Assembly: GCA_028023455.1 (NCBI GenBank)
Contig: JAQFVV010000447.1
Location: 124,001-188,000 of the forward strand
Source of the DNA: Epiperipatus broadwayi
Lineage: Eukaryota > Onychophora > Udeonychophora > Euonychophora > Peripatidae
Reading direction: 5' to 3'
Length of the DNA: 64,000 nt
Shown here: positions 1 to 10,967 of the stretch, piece by piece
How the letters are laid out: each line of letters starts with the position of its first letter
How positions within the stretch are numbered: the first letter of the stretch is position 1
The notes under the pieces: generated by a model
Told to the model about the DNA's origin: nothing
The model's database searches: none
The model's input: only the letters and a program-made list of their open reading frames with translations
Position numbers and translations under genes: made by a program

Positions 1-235
1 TGAGTTAGGTTAATGATATACAGTAAATACTGAGATAAAAATAAAGGGAAAATTGTCATCAGTGGCAATTAGTTGTTTGGTCATGTTTTTTGCTGAATTA
101 ATCTGATTTGGCACCCATGCAAACAAAAATTTAACATGGTTGTACATGTGGCATATCTTGCTGAGTGGTGTTTATTCTTGTCATTACATGCTTTTGTGCC
201 CCATCATGAAATATCAGTGCTTCAATTAGAGCAGT
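1..235. other. unassigned flank
   Basis: No gene or recognisable repeat. The last bases run directly into the mariner relic, so part of this stretch may be its decayed 5' end. Confidence 0.3.
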
Positions 236-1425
236 GAGCAATCCTTAAATTTCTTGTTAAGCTTGATAAGAGTGAAGATGAAATCTGGGAAATATTAGCC
301 AACATTTTTGGGGATAATAAAGACGCAATGTACAAATGGATTAAACCATCAAACATCACATGACCACCATTCTTTATGCTTACACAAACTTTTCACAGAG
401 GTAAAATCTCCATGTGTAGCTTGACTCAACACAAGCCATGGATGCAGGAAGGTTTATGCATAAAATCCCTATCTAGTGCCTACTCATCCAATATCCCCAG
501 ATAGTTTCTAGCTTGTGGCTTTAGTCAGTGAGAAGCCTTGGATCTGAGAGCACTGCACCTAGATCTTAGGATCTAATGCAATCCCCTCCAGCAGACACCT
601 TTTACTTTTTTGATTAACTATAAAGCTTTGAGTCCAAAGTGAAATCACAATAATGTTTTCAAGTTAAGCTCATTAGCTTGTATAGTTGTATAGATATGAA
701 CTCAGTTCAGCACCCATACTTTTTAGTGTCTTTGGTTCTTAATAACCACAGCCACTATAATCCTATTGGGCAGGATTGGTATTAAACCATCAAAAATAAC
801 TTGATCATTAGTCTTTTTGCTTACCCAAACTACTCAATTACTCTGGCTTGCACTGAGTTGCCTTGGTACAAATGGATTGAACATTTTTTGAAATGGAGAG
901 AAAGCATCATGATGAAGAGAAGTCAGGATCGTCAGTAACAGGCAAAGCCTGACAAAAATTTGTTGCAAAAATTCATTACATTGGGCATCAAAATTATTAG
1001 CTGACTGTGAGAAGCATAACAGAACAAGTAAACATGAATAGATAAACAGGAAAATCTTAACTGAAAATCTTACATGATAAAAGGGTATGCAGAAATGGAA
1101 CTAATCAATGGGAATTTTTAACTAGTAAACAAGTAACTGTATTAGAACACCCTTCCTACTCACCTGATATGGTCCCTGATGATTTCTTTACCCAAAGATA
1201 AATGAAATATTCAGGACATCAAGGGTAATATGATGACAGCTTTGATGACCATTCTAGACATAAGTTCCAAAATTTGCTTTGATGTGTAGAATAAGTAAGT
1301 GCTAGCATTAGTGCATAGCTTCCCAAAGAACAAACTTTGAAAGTTACGGAGTAATATTTAGAAAGAGATGTGTAGTATTTTTTCTAGGATGAGTTCACAA
1401 ATTTAATTGCCAGATCTCATACATA
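236..1425 (+). pseudogene. mariner transposase relic, split by a RepA insertion
   Basis: This is a broken Tc1/mariner-superfamily transposase. Translating across frameshifts gives a mariner-like N-terminal segment (GDNKDAMYKWIEHF, about 310-345 then 879-890), where the helix-turn-helix region normally lies. Near 1142-1190 it gives LEHPSYSPDMVPDDFF, which corresponds to the YSPDLAPxD block around the last catalytic Asp of mariner (DD34D) enzymes. A further C-terminal match runs to about 1425. Several stops and frameshifts are present. The frame is also interrupted at 343-865 by a RepA element whose removal restores the reading across the target duplication. Family assignment to mariner is firm. 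Subfamily and terminal inverted repeats were not found. Confidence 0.75.
343..865 (-). mobile_element. RepA retroposon-like insertion with 13-bp TSD
   Basis: The direct repeat GTACAAATGGATT flanks the element perfectly at 330-342 and 866-878, inside the mariner relic. Read on the minus strand, the element ends in CATGTGATGTTTGATGGTTT, which is the RepA 3' end shared with copies near 23.3, 29.0, 30.2 and 39.6 kb. It contains the common RepA body (match to the copies at 28.8, 31.8 and 56.4 kb) and part of the second arm. It has no poly-A tail and no obvious Pol III boxes. Confidence 0.75.
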
Positions 1426-1800
1426 AACAAGTAAGCTAAAAGGTAAAGATTACCACTGGCTCAGTACATTTCCTAGTAGAAGCAAAAGTCATCTCGTTTT
1501 ACAGACATTTTTTTTTTACGGTAAACACCTTGAAACTTATCTCATCAACTCATGATTAACTTAAAGCTATTATTCTCTAATTAATAATATCTACCAACTT
1601 AATTATCTGATAACTATTGTGTGATTGTCTGGATTGTTCTATGGCTTCTGCTTGGGGAAAAAAATCAGTTTTAAACTTGTTTCTGATGTTAAAAAATTTC
1701 AAAGTTCACCCAGTCCAATTTGAACCCAAGAGAGTGAGCATAGTAGTTTGATACTCTATTTGCCATTCCACAATAATTTTTTCTGAGCGAATGATTTTAG
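1426..1800. other. no gene seen
   Basis: AT-rich sequence with a poly-T run near 1509. I see nothing recognisable. Confidence 0.3.
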
Positions 1801-1804
1801 TCCT

Positions 1805-2046
1805 TCATGTTTGATGCATGATAAAATGGTGGATTCTGGAGCTCTCTTTGGTGTGCCAATTTCTTATGAATTTCCAAATGATAAACCATTCAAATATTTT
1901 TTATCATGCATGGATGATTAATACAGTGGTAGAATAGTGGACTCTGGGGTTCAAGGTTTATGGTTCAAGGCCAGTTGTCATTTTCAGTGCTTGGAACTTG
2001 GTATGAACCCTCAAATAATAAACCACTTGATTTTTGGTATTACAAA
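1805..2046 (+). repeat. RepB tRNA-like SINE, two partial copies
   Basis: RepB is an approximately 125-bp unit: a tRNA-like head (GGTAGAGTGG-type A box, then a GATCGATTCC-type B box), followed by a body reading roughly 'cagtgctcgaacttc' and a tail 'caataaaccatttgatta'. Here 1830-1900 matches the tail of one copy. Positions 1922-2046 carry a head (GTGGTAGAATAGTGG) through the tail. A short inverted motif, GATGCATGATAAAA and its complement, brackets the first part (about 1810 and 1899). Confidence 0.55.
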
Positions 2047-2566
2047 AACTAAGGCCGTTTCTAAACCAAATTTAAACAAAACAATATACTGCTTTCTAAT
2101 TAGAAAAATAATACATGGTATGTTTTAAGGTAATGATAGAGATAAGTTAGAGATTGTAATATACCCCATATATGTTTGATTAAATTGTCAGAGCAGCTTT
2201 TAATCTGTATTTATCTGAAATCTTTTTATTTTATTTATTAAATTGTGATCTATAGATATTGTAAAAACTAGATTTAAATCTAAGCAAATAAAAGGAAATG
2301 CTTTTGTTGTTGTTGTTTATTATTAAATAAAAAAAATCTTTGGATATATATATTTTTTAAGTTAATGAAATTCTTACCTTACAAGGCTTAAAAACAAAAA
2401 CAAAAGAAAAAAAGACAGAGAAGATAGTTATGTTCAAGTCCTAAAAAATATTTATATTAATATAGTATTTAATCTGTTAATTGGCAGGTTTGGTGAGAGA
2501 GTTTGAAAACTCTAAAAGGTTTTCAGAAAACGTTGAAAGTAGCAATGAATAGTAATGTAACAAAAA

Positions 2567-2875
2567 TAATATTACAACGATCATTTGCAATGATTGTTGA
2601 TCCACTGCAGATGAAGATTATTCTGGATTTAATCTAATTTCTCTTATTCCTGTTCTCTCTTCTCCAAACTACACCAGCAAATTTTTTGTAATTCATCCAT
2701 TGATTCTATATGTGATCTCTTTTTAGGTCTTGTGCAATTTCTTGGGATCCAGTTTGAAATTTTAAATATCCATCTATTATTGTAGCAGTATGTTCTTGCT
2801 CAACTCTATTTCATCTTTCAGTGTTGTCACACTCACTATTAATGTAATATTGGTTGATAGATAAGTTTCAGTTCA
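2567..2875 (-). pseudogene. RTE-like LINE 3' end, antisense
   Basis: On the minus strand this matches the last part of the LINE ORF2 seen at 34.9-35.2 kb. That part is an Arg/Pro-rich 'RPxRxHxRWMD-I-K-AG' segment followed by an 'LQWI-NG' ending, which is typical of RTE/BovB-like polymerases after the reverse transcriptase domain. It is heavily mutated and contains only the 3' few hundred bases. Confidence 0.6.
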
Positions 2876-3164
2876 AGGGGAAAACAAGGATTTAAAAATA
2901 TCCAAATTTTATGATTCTGCAGTTGGAAAACTTTATAATTAATGCTTTGTCTGTGATTCAGCTATGAAAGCTGTTGGGGGGGCTTTTATTCTGTATTTAG
3001 CTATTTAAAGATCATTTTATCTATAGATAAAGTATTTTAGGTGTTGATAATTGATTGGCATTCCAACCGCCAGGTGGTAGTTAGAGTGCAAGTATTTCAT
3101 TCAATTGGACATAAATTTTTTTGTTGCAGATAAGAGCAATAATCCAAAGAAACAGGGAAGTTGG

Positions 3165-3410
3165 TTGTTTCCGTAATAACTGATTATTACCATCTTTTTA
3201 AAATCCATTGCAAGATAGTCTCTCCAAGTTAAATGCAGTTTCTCCAACACATAGCTTCTTTTCTCTACATATCTCTTTATCCATCAATCTCACATGTCTC
3301 TTTTAAGATTTTACAATTTTTTGGAAATTTAGATTAAAATTTTAATTAACATCTCTTGCCATCTCCATTTTGTCTTCATAATTTGTTCAATAAAGTGATG
3401 ATACCTATCT
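3165..3410 (-). pseudogene. RTE-like LINE 3' end, antisense
   Basis: A second, more diverged antisense copy of the same LINE 3' segment. It is recognised by the 'ccattgcaagat..gtctctccaagtt' and 'catctcacatg' landmarks shared with copies at 2.6, 6.2, 27.4 and 50.6 kb. Confidence 0.5.
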
Positions 3411-3699
3411 CTTTGGGATCTAAAATATGGCTGTTGTTTTTAAATCAAGTGCTCTTATGTCAGATTTATAAGTGAATGCTGGTAGAGCACACCATTTATT
3501 AGAAACTTTTTCTTTTGACCACACAACTAATTTTGGTTTTAATGAAACAAATATGGAACAACATACATATATTTAACTTTTTAAATTGTTGAATCTTAAC
3601 TTCCTAACAGTTACCCATTGTTTTTACTAAAACACAAATCGCTTACTTTAGCAATTTTTTATTTTCACTCATTACTTTAAGCCATCTAGTTTGAGATTA

Positions 3700-3860
3700 A
3701 GTAATCAATAGATGCCAGATAGTAGTGCTTCCTAAATCCTTATCCAGTGCCATCCTATCCAAATATTCCTAGATATTAGTTACTAGCGTATGGCTTTCTT
3801 CAGTGAGGAGATTTTGGAAGTTTTTTTTAAAAATCATCTCCTTAAGTTTTTTAATCTAAT
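3700..3860 (+). repeat. RepA-related degenerate copy (RepA2)
   Basis: Shares the order 'gtaatcaatagatgcc...ccta..tccaaatattcc.agatta..tagc.tatggctttcttcagtga' with RepA. It is strongly diverged and no ends are visible. Confidence 0.45.
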
Positions 3861-4690
3861 ACACCTTTTCTTTAGCAACCATATGCTATCAGGCTGCCAG
3901 TTCATATTGGAAAAATTTCTTTTATATTTTCATTCCAAGCCTAAATGCCTAGTTGTCATAAAAGAAATGAAAATAGAAAAAATTACTGATAATAGCAAGG
4001 TCATGTGATGATATCCTGTGGTAATGTGATTTTTAAATTGCTTACTTCCAAGAGTAGTAATTTTCACACTGAAAAAGAAAAAAGAGTGATCTAATAGTGG
4101 TTCAATCACATATTGGAGGTTTAGAAACTCATCCTATTGCAGGGACTCAATAAAAACATTTAATAATATATAACTAGTAATGAAAAAGGAATTGGCTCAA
4201 TACAAGAGTCAAATGTTAACTTATGAGCTCACATGGCAGAATTGGAAAAATATATGCATATCCATGAAGAAAAAATGAAAAAAAACATTGCAGAAATTTT
4301 TGAAGATTTTTTCACATGCTATACATGGTTGGAATTCAATATGAAGAGCAAGAACTGTGAAAAGCAGCAAGAGAGGCAGAAAAGATTAGAAATTTGAAAC
4401 TCAGTGCCAGTTGGAGTGTGAGAACTCTACTCAAAGTCATGATAATGTTTCTAAATGAGAAAGGAATGTAGAAAATGAAGAAGAACTTGAAAAGTTAAAG
4501 AAAGGAGGAAATAAAGGATAGCAAATTTATGACTTTTTGTTTAGGCTCTATAATGAAAATGGACAATATGAGGTTAATGTAATGATATTTTATTAAAATG
4601 AGGTAGGAGAAGAAGTGAATCTGAACCGGAAATAAGGAGCAAAGTAGGAGAAATGAATCTGAGCTGGAAATAAGGAGCAAAACATAGATG
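3861..4690. other. no gene seen; purine-rich strand
   Basis: From about 4240 to 4680 the plus strand is markedly A/G-rich. Near 4610-4682 it holds a short imperfect duplication around 'gaatctgaaccggaaataaggagcaaa'-like text. No frame stays open long enough to support a gene, and I cannot identify it. Confidence 0.3.
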
Positions 4691-5186
4691 AGATTATTGT
4701 TAAAACTAAAGCTTGGCTTTGATCCATTGAATATTTGAATGGTGTGGTTCTGATCATTTATTCTATACTTATAATCAATAGATTGAATTCACTACCACTT
4801 TTAAAATTATATAAACTTTGAGTGTTCCATCATCAGATTTTCAATTGGATGGACAGTTGAAGAATTGGAGTAGATTGAAGCATGTCCATTAAAGTATGAG
4901 GTTTGGCTATCTTAATATATATCTGAGCACTTATAGCATATATGTGTAGAGATGGTAATCTGGACCAACTGATCATTGTTGGTTTAGCATGAAATACGTA
5001 TATTGGTGATTATCTATCTTTTCAACATATATGTGTTCAAGTGTATCAGCGTTGTGAGATAGTGTGGGGAGTGGTGGGTCATGTGCAAGTCTGTGCTCAT
5101 ATACCCTATATATTAAATAAACTAAGCATAAATAACAACTAATGCTAAAGGACAAGTAATATCTTCAGTCTTTTGAGAGTTTATTT
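4690..5186 (+). repeat. RepG copy interrupted by RepD
   Basis: The outer parts (about 4690-4818 and 5111-5186) match 35432-35640 in order ('aactaaagctyg.ctttga...tgaat' then 'aacaaatgctaa...gagagtttatttac'). The copy at 35 kb lacks the middle. The extra 4819-5110 is a RepD copy, so RepD inserted into RepG, and 35.5 kb serves as a diverged empty site. Confidence 0.5.
4819..5110 (+). repeat. RepD copy
   Basis: Matches 24270-24516 over most of its length ('gatggtaatctggaccaactgat', 'gtatattggtgattat', 'gagatagtgtgg'). A shorter match lies at 17640-17760. In the 24-kb copy the 3' part has a good Pol III B box; here that box is mutated. Confidence 0.5.
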
Positions 5187-5356
5187 ACGTTATATAATCC
5201 AGTGTAAGCTTCAGTTACTTCCTGTTCAATTACATATATAACACAGTGTAAGCTTCAGTTACACGTTATATAACACAGTCTAAGCTCCAGTTATTTCCTG
5301 TTCAGTTACACGTTATATAACACAGTGTAAGCTTCCGTTACTTCCGGTTCAGTTAC
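5187..5356 (+). repeat. short tandem array, about 47-bp unit
   Basis: Four consecutive units of the form 'acgttatataacacagtgtaagcttcagttacttcctgttcagttac' (split here: ACGTTATATAACACAG, TGTAAGCTTCAGTTAC, TTCCTGTTCAGTTAC). The second unit lacks its last third. Confidence 0.75.
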
Positions 5357-6028
5357 TTGTAATCTGAGTTATCTATTATTTGCATATGGTGTATGGTAGT
5401 TCATGCAAAAAAAAAAAAAAGTGATTTTTTTACATATATTTATTTTAGATCCATGATTTAAATTCATTTTGTGCTATTTAAACATTTATATTTTAATGAG
5501 AAATGAAATCATCACTTTAATTGTAATCTATACCTAATTAAATAATCTAGGAAATAAACGTCTTAATTACCTCAAATATCTAAACTAACTTTTTTTTTAT
5601 TTCCGTTAAATTATAAAATAAAAATACCATTAATAGTTAAGAAATTATTAAAAGCGACGAGAATTTGTAAAATAGTCAGAAAGTTTTTATATACAATTAT
5701 TTAAAATGTCTAATGTATATATTAAATAAGCTTGTTTTGGGCGAAAACCAGTGCCATCAAGCGGTGGAGTGAATCATCTGTCAACACAGTGCACAAACTT
5801 TAGTCAGACAGAATTTGTTCTATTATGAGACAATATTTCTCCTTTTTTTTTTCCTAATGCCATTTATAATTAAGTAATATAAAACATAGGTCGGTATTTA
5901 TAGAAATTTTGAGAGGACATGTTTATAGAGCCATTTATCAAATGAATGTACAAATTTTGAGCAAACTAAGTATGTATTATTATATTATTATTCTACAATA
6001 TTTAATCTTTATCAAATACCAATGTGCT
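5357..6028. other. no gene seen
   Basis: AT-rich, with an A14 run near 5407. One motif, GTGCCATCAAGCGGTGG (about 5750), resembles the end of the 18.5-19.9 kb transposon and CTCF-type cores. Confidence 0.3.
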
Positions 6029-6029
6029 G

Positions 6030-6125
6030 TTTACATGAGGGGGTGGGGGACTAATCCCAGCCATGTCACTTCTGGTGTTCAAAAGTCATATGATCTCTTG
6101 AGCAATAAATCATTCAATTATATTT
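6030..6125 (+). repeat. RepB SINE, 3' half
   Basis: Matches the RepB body and tail: 'ctggtgttcaaaa..tcatatgatctcttgagcaataaatcattcaatta'. The head is missing. Confidence 0.5.
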
Positions 6126-6139
6126 TATTACCATAGATT

Positions 6140-6285
6140 ATCACATTATTGACCCATTGTGAGATGAAGGTCTCTCCAAGTTTAATCCAATTTCTCCAAC
6201 CCATAGCTTAATTTCTCCACATCACAATATAATTTTCTTACCTAACCATTCATCTATTTCACATGGATCTCTTTCTAATGAACAT
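6140..6285 (-). pseudogene. RTE-like LINE 3' end, antisense
   Basis: Short antisense copy of the LINE C-terminal segment ('gatgaaggtctctccaag', 'tcatctatttcacatggatctctttc'). Confidence 0.55.
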
Positions 6286-7364
6286 ACTTTTTAAAATGTA
6301 TATATTGAGACAGAAAAAAAATAGCAAAATTAAATAATGCAGTTACGAAAAAGATAGTACTGTAATAAATTAAAAGAGAGGAAACAGCCATATGACTGAA
6401 ATCAAAAGAGAGAGAGAGAGCAACCACAAAACTGAAATTAAAAGAGAGGAAGCAAATACAATACTGAATGCATATTCATTGTGTGAGATGAGAAATGGCT
6501 GGCTGGAAGATGATTCCTGATGACAAGTGAACAAATTTATAATTTTCTTATTTAATTCTTTTTATTTTTAAAGTATAGTTACTAAGCTGGGAATAGTGAA
6601 TCATCGGTGCAGACTGAATACTATAGTTTGTTCAAAGTCAATTCTATATTACAGAATTAATTCTACATAATTACAAATCAGGTATAATTCAATTATAATG
6701 TTTGAGTCTTGTAGTAATATGTATATCATTAAAAAACATTCAATATGTAGACAATCCCAGTCTCAATATAATCAACAATTTCAAACTGTTGTCTACGTAA
6801 CCTTTAACAATAAAGGCGGAATCCCTAATATGTATATATAGGGCTAACTTAAACTTTTGCTCTTAGGTCTTATAATTGTTTTCAAAATACTGCAGAAAGA
6901 TGGCCTCTGTAGTGTCACCAAGACCCAGCCATGTAGCTGAAATAGTGCAAATGTTGTCAATTCTTAATGCTGGGCTAACTTCTCAGCTGTATATAATTAA
7001 TTGTATTTTTACTTATATAAATTAAATTCTAATGAGTATTATCTTTCACTAACACTTGTCAGACTCATCAGCTTCTGTTAATAAGAATTTTAGTAGTTTT
7101 TATGAAAACTTAGATATTCATTTGCTGATAAATAAATTATTGCTAGCTGAGTTATTTATGGACTATATGGGGGGGGGGGGTTAAGCTTTCTTAGAAACTC
7201 TTAGCTGCATGAAAAAATTTCCAAGTTCCCCCAAATTAAAGCCTGGTCTTGTTTTGGACAGAAAAATATGCTAATCACGACACTGGAGGTAATTAATTAT
7301 AGTTAATTAATTGTAGCTCTTTTTATATATAATGTGGGTACACTTTAATAAATAAAATAAATGC
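6286..7364. other. no gene seen
   Basis: Contains a GA-rich patch (6375-6465) with a repeated 'aaaagagaggaa.ca' motif and a G12 run at 7169-7180. Nothing coding is recognised. Confidence 0.3.
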
Positions 7365-7365
7365 T

Positions 7366-7495
7366 TGAATGATTTGGTGCTCAGAAGTTCAAATGAAGTT
7401 CACGCTCCAGAAATAACAGAATTGAGCCATGATCCATGGGCATTGGCTCTAGAGTTCCCCACTTTACCAATTTATCAAACCAGACAGTGCACACA
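7366..7495 (-). repeat. RepB SINE, antisense
   Basis: The reverse complement gives the RepB order: head, 'gatccatgg', 'gagcgtgaacttc', tail. Confidence 0.5.
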
Positions 7496-7499
7496 CATT

Positions 7500-8015
7500 A
7501 ATTACTATTTGAAAAGAGTTTTTCTGCCCACCACCCCTATCCTCATAACAAAACAACTTTGTATAGTCCAATTATCAGATGTCACAGAAAAGATACAAAA
7601 AGCTGTTTATTAGATCAAATTTTGCCAATAACTCAAGATTACAGTTTTACTACCCAATTCTTATTTCAAATCAAGATTCTCTTTTTGGATGTTCAGCCAA
7701 TAATGTATAATCAAAGAATTATAATATAAAAAATGGAATTCTTACGAAGTTCCAAGCAATGTTTCCAGATCCAACAATAAGATTAAAGCTTATTTGATCT
7801 TCCTAGATAAATTAGAATCTCGTCAACAGATTCAGATCAACAAATAGCCATTGCATTTATCTCACGTAAATGTAATTTAACAATTACTATTCCAGGTAGA
7901 TATAAACAAAATCAAGGGTGAACAACTGTACTATAAAACAACTGTTGAATTTGCTGTGGCAAACTTGAAAGTCCTAATAAAGCAAATAAACCTACCTTCT
8001 GGTTAGAATCTGTAC
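7500..8015 (+). pseudogene. LINE polymerase C-terminal relic (second family)
   Basis: Matches the longer relic at 29.3-30.6 kb in order: a region equivalent to a PPPDIRRE-type block, a 'serine-rich then PLWMINQ-like' stretch, and near 7790 a block aligning with the 'FDLPR...LNRFR' motif found after the reverse transcriptase domain in a widespread non-LTR class. It is badly frameshifted. Identification rests on the paralogue and recall of the motif, not on a search. Confidence 0.5.
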
Positions 8016-8264
8016 TGTTTCTTTTATGATATCATATTAACAGTTAAACAGAAAAATCCACAAGCTAAATAAATAGTCACAAAATATCATTTTTGTAATG
8101 AAATTTAATTTATACATGAATAAAATAAATGAAAAAGTTATTTTAATAATCTCCATATTTCCTCTTTTTTTTATTTTTCGTATAAATAAAGATAAAATAA
8201 AAGACAAATGACCCCCAAGATGCATTTCGTGCTGAACCAGTACTCGTCAGTTGGCCCATTAGTT

Positions 8265-8570
8265 TTGAAAAAGATAAATGAAAAAAGAAGATTGATTGAG
8301 GAAATTAGAAATAGAAAGGAAACTGGATTTAACATATATTAAGAAGCAACTAGTTTAATGAAAGATATTTTGGAAAGAATAGTGAATGGAAATACTAGAA
8401 GAAAGGATGGAAAAGATTGATATTGCTGGATGGAGTTGGTAGAGTTACGTTGAATTGAAGAGCTGGACAATGAAGAGAACCGAATGGCGATGTGGATGAA
8501 CTAGTGATGTGACTGCTCTCTGGACCTGTTCATGGGATAGAATACTTATTACTGATTGATTGAGAAGCAT
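8265..8570 (+). pseudogene. LINE 3'-end relic (third family)
   Basis: Translation in one main frame gives fragments such as LMKDILERIVNGN, TRRKDGKD and MELVELR. These follow the 'L-KDIIEGR-EGKR-RGR-R--MLD-LKE' pattern seen at the C-terminus of several non-LTR polymerases. Internal stops are present, and upstream domains are absent. Confidence 0.5.
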
Positions 8571-9645
8571 ATAGTACCGTACTAAAGATTTTATTAAATT
8601 ATTAATTTTTAGAGGAAGTAAAAAAAATATCTAGTTTAAAACTAGCATTAAAATTTAGTTCTATTAATAAATAAAAACATGTGAAATGGTAATTATTTCA
8701 TATAAAATAGTTATCGTAAATATAATCTGCTACCAACTATTTAATAGTAATAAAGAACGTTGAAAAAATAGGAAATAATTCCCCGATTTAAAGAATCGAT
8801 TCGGTTATCTCTTATGCTCACTCTTTTAAAAGTTAGGATGTGAAATTACAACTGGAGAAGAAAAAAAATGTTAAGCTAGATTTTTTTTTTTTAAATGTTA
8901 ATTTAATATTGTCAAATTCTTGCTAAACCTAACTTTCAATATATCTATCTTGTCAGTCATTTTATTGATTTCTCATTTTAATCTTTATTGGAAACATGTC
9001 GTTTTGAATTACTGTTCCTTATCTAGGTCATGGCTTTGAAATACTGAAAGCATTGATTGGTTGAAGTAAATGTCAAATTCAAGTGTGAAAAGAAAGAAAT
9101 GAATAAATTCTTAACCAGAAAGAAAAAAAAACACAATTTCATATTTATTCTTGATAAGTAAATAACAAGTGTTATAAAAAAAATTACTTTATTATTATTA
9201 TCATCATCGTTCTTAACTGTCATTGATTCTTAGCTTTTATTTTAGTATTTCAGATTTCCACCTTTTCTTCTCCGCATCTGTTATCAGTCCGCTTCACGTG
9301 TAGCCTTTTTCTAGATCTTTTAAAATCTATTGGGATTTCGGTTCGTTTATAGTCAGCCGTTACAGCATTTCATTCTTTTAATTTTCTCAGCCTATGTCAA
9401 TGATAGATGCGTTTTTTTTTTAGCTTTGGATTTTTTCTTTTTAATCCTACTTTACACCTCTTCCACATTTGATTTCTTATATTAAGTGTCTAAGTATCAT
9501 ATCCTTAATCAAACACTTTCGAACACATTAAAACTTTTTTTTTTAAAATGCTTCGTTTTTTTTTTTTTAAATATTATTTCGACTGAAAGAGTTTTATGCG
9601 TTAATTCTATAATTAATTTCATTTCATTATTTTAATCTATAATTC
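8571..9645. other. no gene seen
   Basis: AT-rich with many poly-T runs. A small patch at about 9265-9360 has more CpG than its surroundings, but no open frame or promoter motif stands out. Confidence 0.3.
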
Positions 9646-9647
9646 AA

Positions 9648-9840
9648 TCTTGCGTGATTAGCGCAACGGTAAAGTGTCAGACCCCGGAATGTAGTCCTGG
9701 GATCGATTCCAGTGCTGGTCTTTCCGGCGCTTGAACTTCTTGCGAAGCACAGCAGTAGAGTGTCAGTCGCCGGAATGTGGGTTCCTAGAATCAATTCCAA
9801 TATCACTTCTGGCATTCAAACTTCTTATTAACTCCAGCAA
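9648..9840 (+). repeat. RepB tRNA-like SINE dimer
   Basis: Two RepB heads lie in direct succession (about 9648-9745 and 9746-9840). The first is the best preserved in the window: 'gcgcaacggtaaagtg' fits a Pol III A box and GATCGATTCC at 9701-9710 fits a B box. The second has degraded boxes. RepB also occurs in tandem at 31.4-32.4 kb. Confidence 0.65.
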
Positions 9841-9844
9841 GCTA

Positions 9845-10590
9845 TTCGAATATATTTCTATTTAAATCCATTATGCATAACTATTAATTCTTATTGGTTT
9901 TTTAAAAAATGTTTTGAACATTCTATATATATTAGTTCTCTACCAAAATAAGATGTGCTTATTTATTTTACCCTTTTCTTTCTTTTTTTTTTTTTAAGTA
10001 TTTATCTTGAGTTTTGCTTTTTGCATTCATGTTGTAATATTTTTTGCAGCTTCGAAACATTTACAAAAGCAGACTTTGCCTTCAAAAGCTAGATGACTCA
10101 AATAATAACCTTTTTCTTCCTTTTGGTTCTTAAAATATCTATCAACTAATGTAAAAAGTTTTAGAATGATGATTCATTTGACTTTCATCATTATTAATCT
10201 TTTTGGTGTGACCGTATAGTATAATAACTTTTGAATCCTTGGTCTAAATTATAAATGCATTGAGTTGAATGCCTTTTCATAATGTATAATCTAATAACTT
10301 ATTAATACTTGAATGTGGCCTACAATACTATAATCACTTTTAAAAACTGTGTTTTTCAGTTGTTTTGGGTATATTTTGTCTATAGGATATCAACAACAAC
10401 ATTAAATGGTTTTCTCAATTGCTTTTATACTTAGAAAAGAATTTCGCTTAAAAATTCAAGTTAATAACCTAAAATTTAAAACAACCCTAAGGTTTTAAAT
10501 CTATTCCAATTCTCATGTACATTTGTGAGATTTAATACCAGATCATTTTCAATTTTTTAAATTCCAAGCTATTTATTAGCTTGTGTAGTA
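9845..10590. other. no gene seen
   Basis: AT-rich and unrecognised. Confidence 0.3.
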
Positions 10591-10591
10591 A

Positions 10592-10750
10592 ATACTGGAT
10601 TCCAAGAGATTGTAAAAGACTCAGAAAGAGACAACATGCGAGATGGATGGTGTGGAGAAGAGAAGCTAAAGGTCACAAAAGATGGTTTGAACTTGGAGAG
10701 ATCTTCATTCTGCAGTGGATTGATAATGGCTGATGATGATGATAGTAAGT
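10592..10750 (+). pseudogene. RTE-like LINE 3' end, sense
   Basis: Sense copy of the LINE C-terminal segment with 'ggattccaagagattgtaaaa', 'cgagatggatgg', 'ctgcagtggattgataatgg' and a (GAT)n-like tail. RTE-type LINEs characteristically end in short simple repeats. Confidence 0.65.
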
Positions 10751-10769
10751 ATAAGTAGTAAAAGGTGAC

Positions 10770-10925
10770 TTAAATGTACAAGTGCACTAGTTCAAACTTT
10801 GAATCCTAAGTTCTCACTGATGAAGGCAAAGCCAGAAATTGGTCTGTACTATATTGATCTTACAATAGTTGGCTCTCGAATAGGATAAAGAAAACTATTC
10901 TTGGAAAGATTTTTTATATAACTAT
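10770..10925 (-). repeat. RepA2 copy, antisense
   Basis: Has 'tttgaatcctaagttctcactgatgaaggcaaagccagaaattggtctg', the reverse of the RepA 'cttcatcagtgagaa' core. Similar copies lie at 11.9, 37.4, 51.3 and 62.9 kb. Confidence 0.5.
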
Positions 10926-10967
10926 TAGAAGATTAAGCTGTTTAATACCTTTAACTTTTTTTCAAGT

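Noticed and set aside
5187-5356. A CRISPR-like array
   Set aside because: Units are directly abutting without unique spacers, and the context is animal nuclear DNA.
4690-5356. A solo LTR of an LTR retrotransposon
   Set aside because: No TG...CA ends, target duplication or internal gag/pol region could be found.
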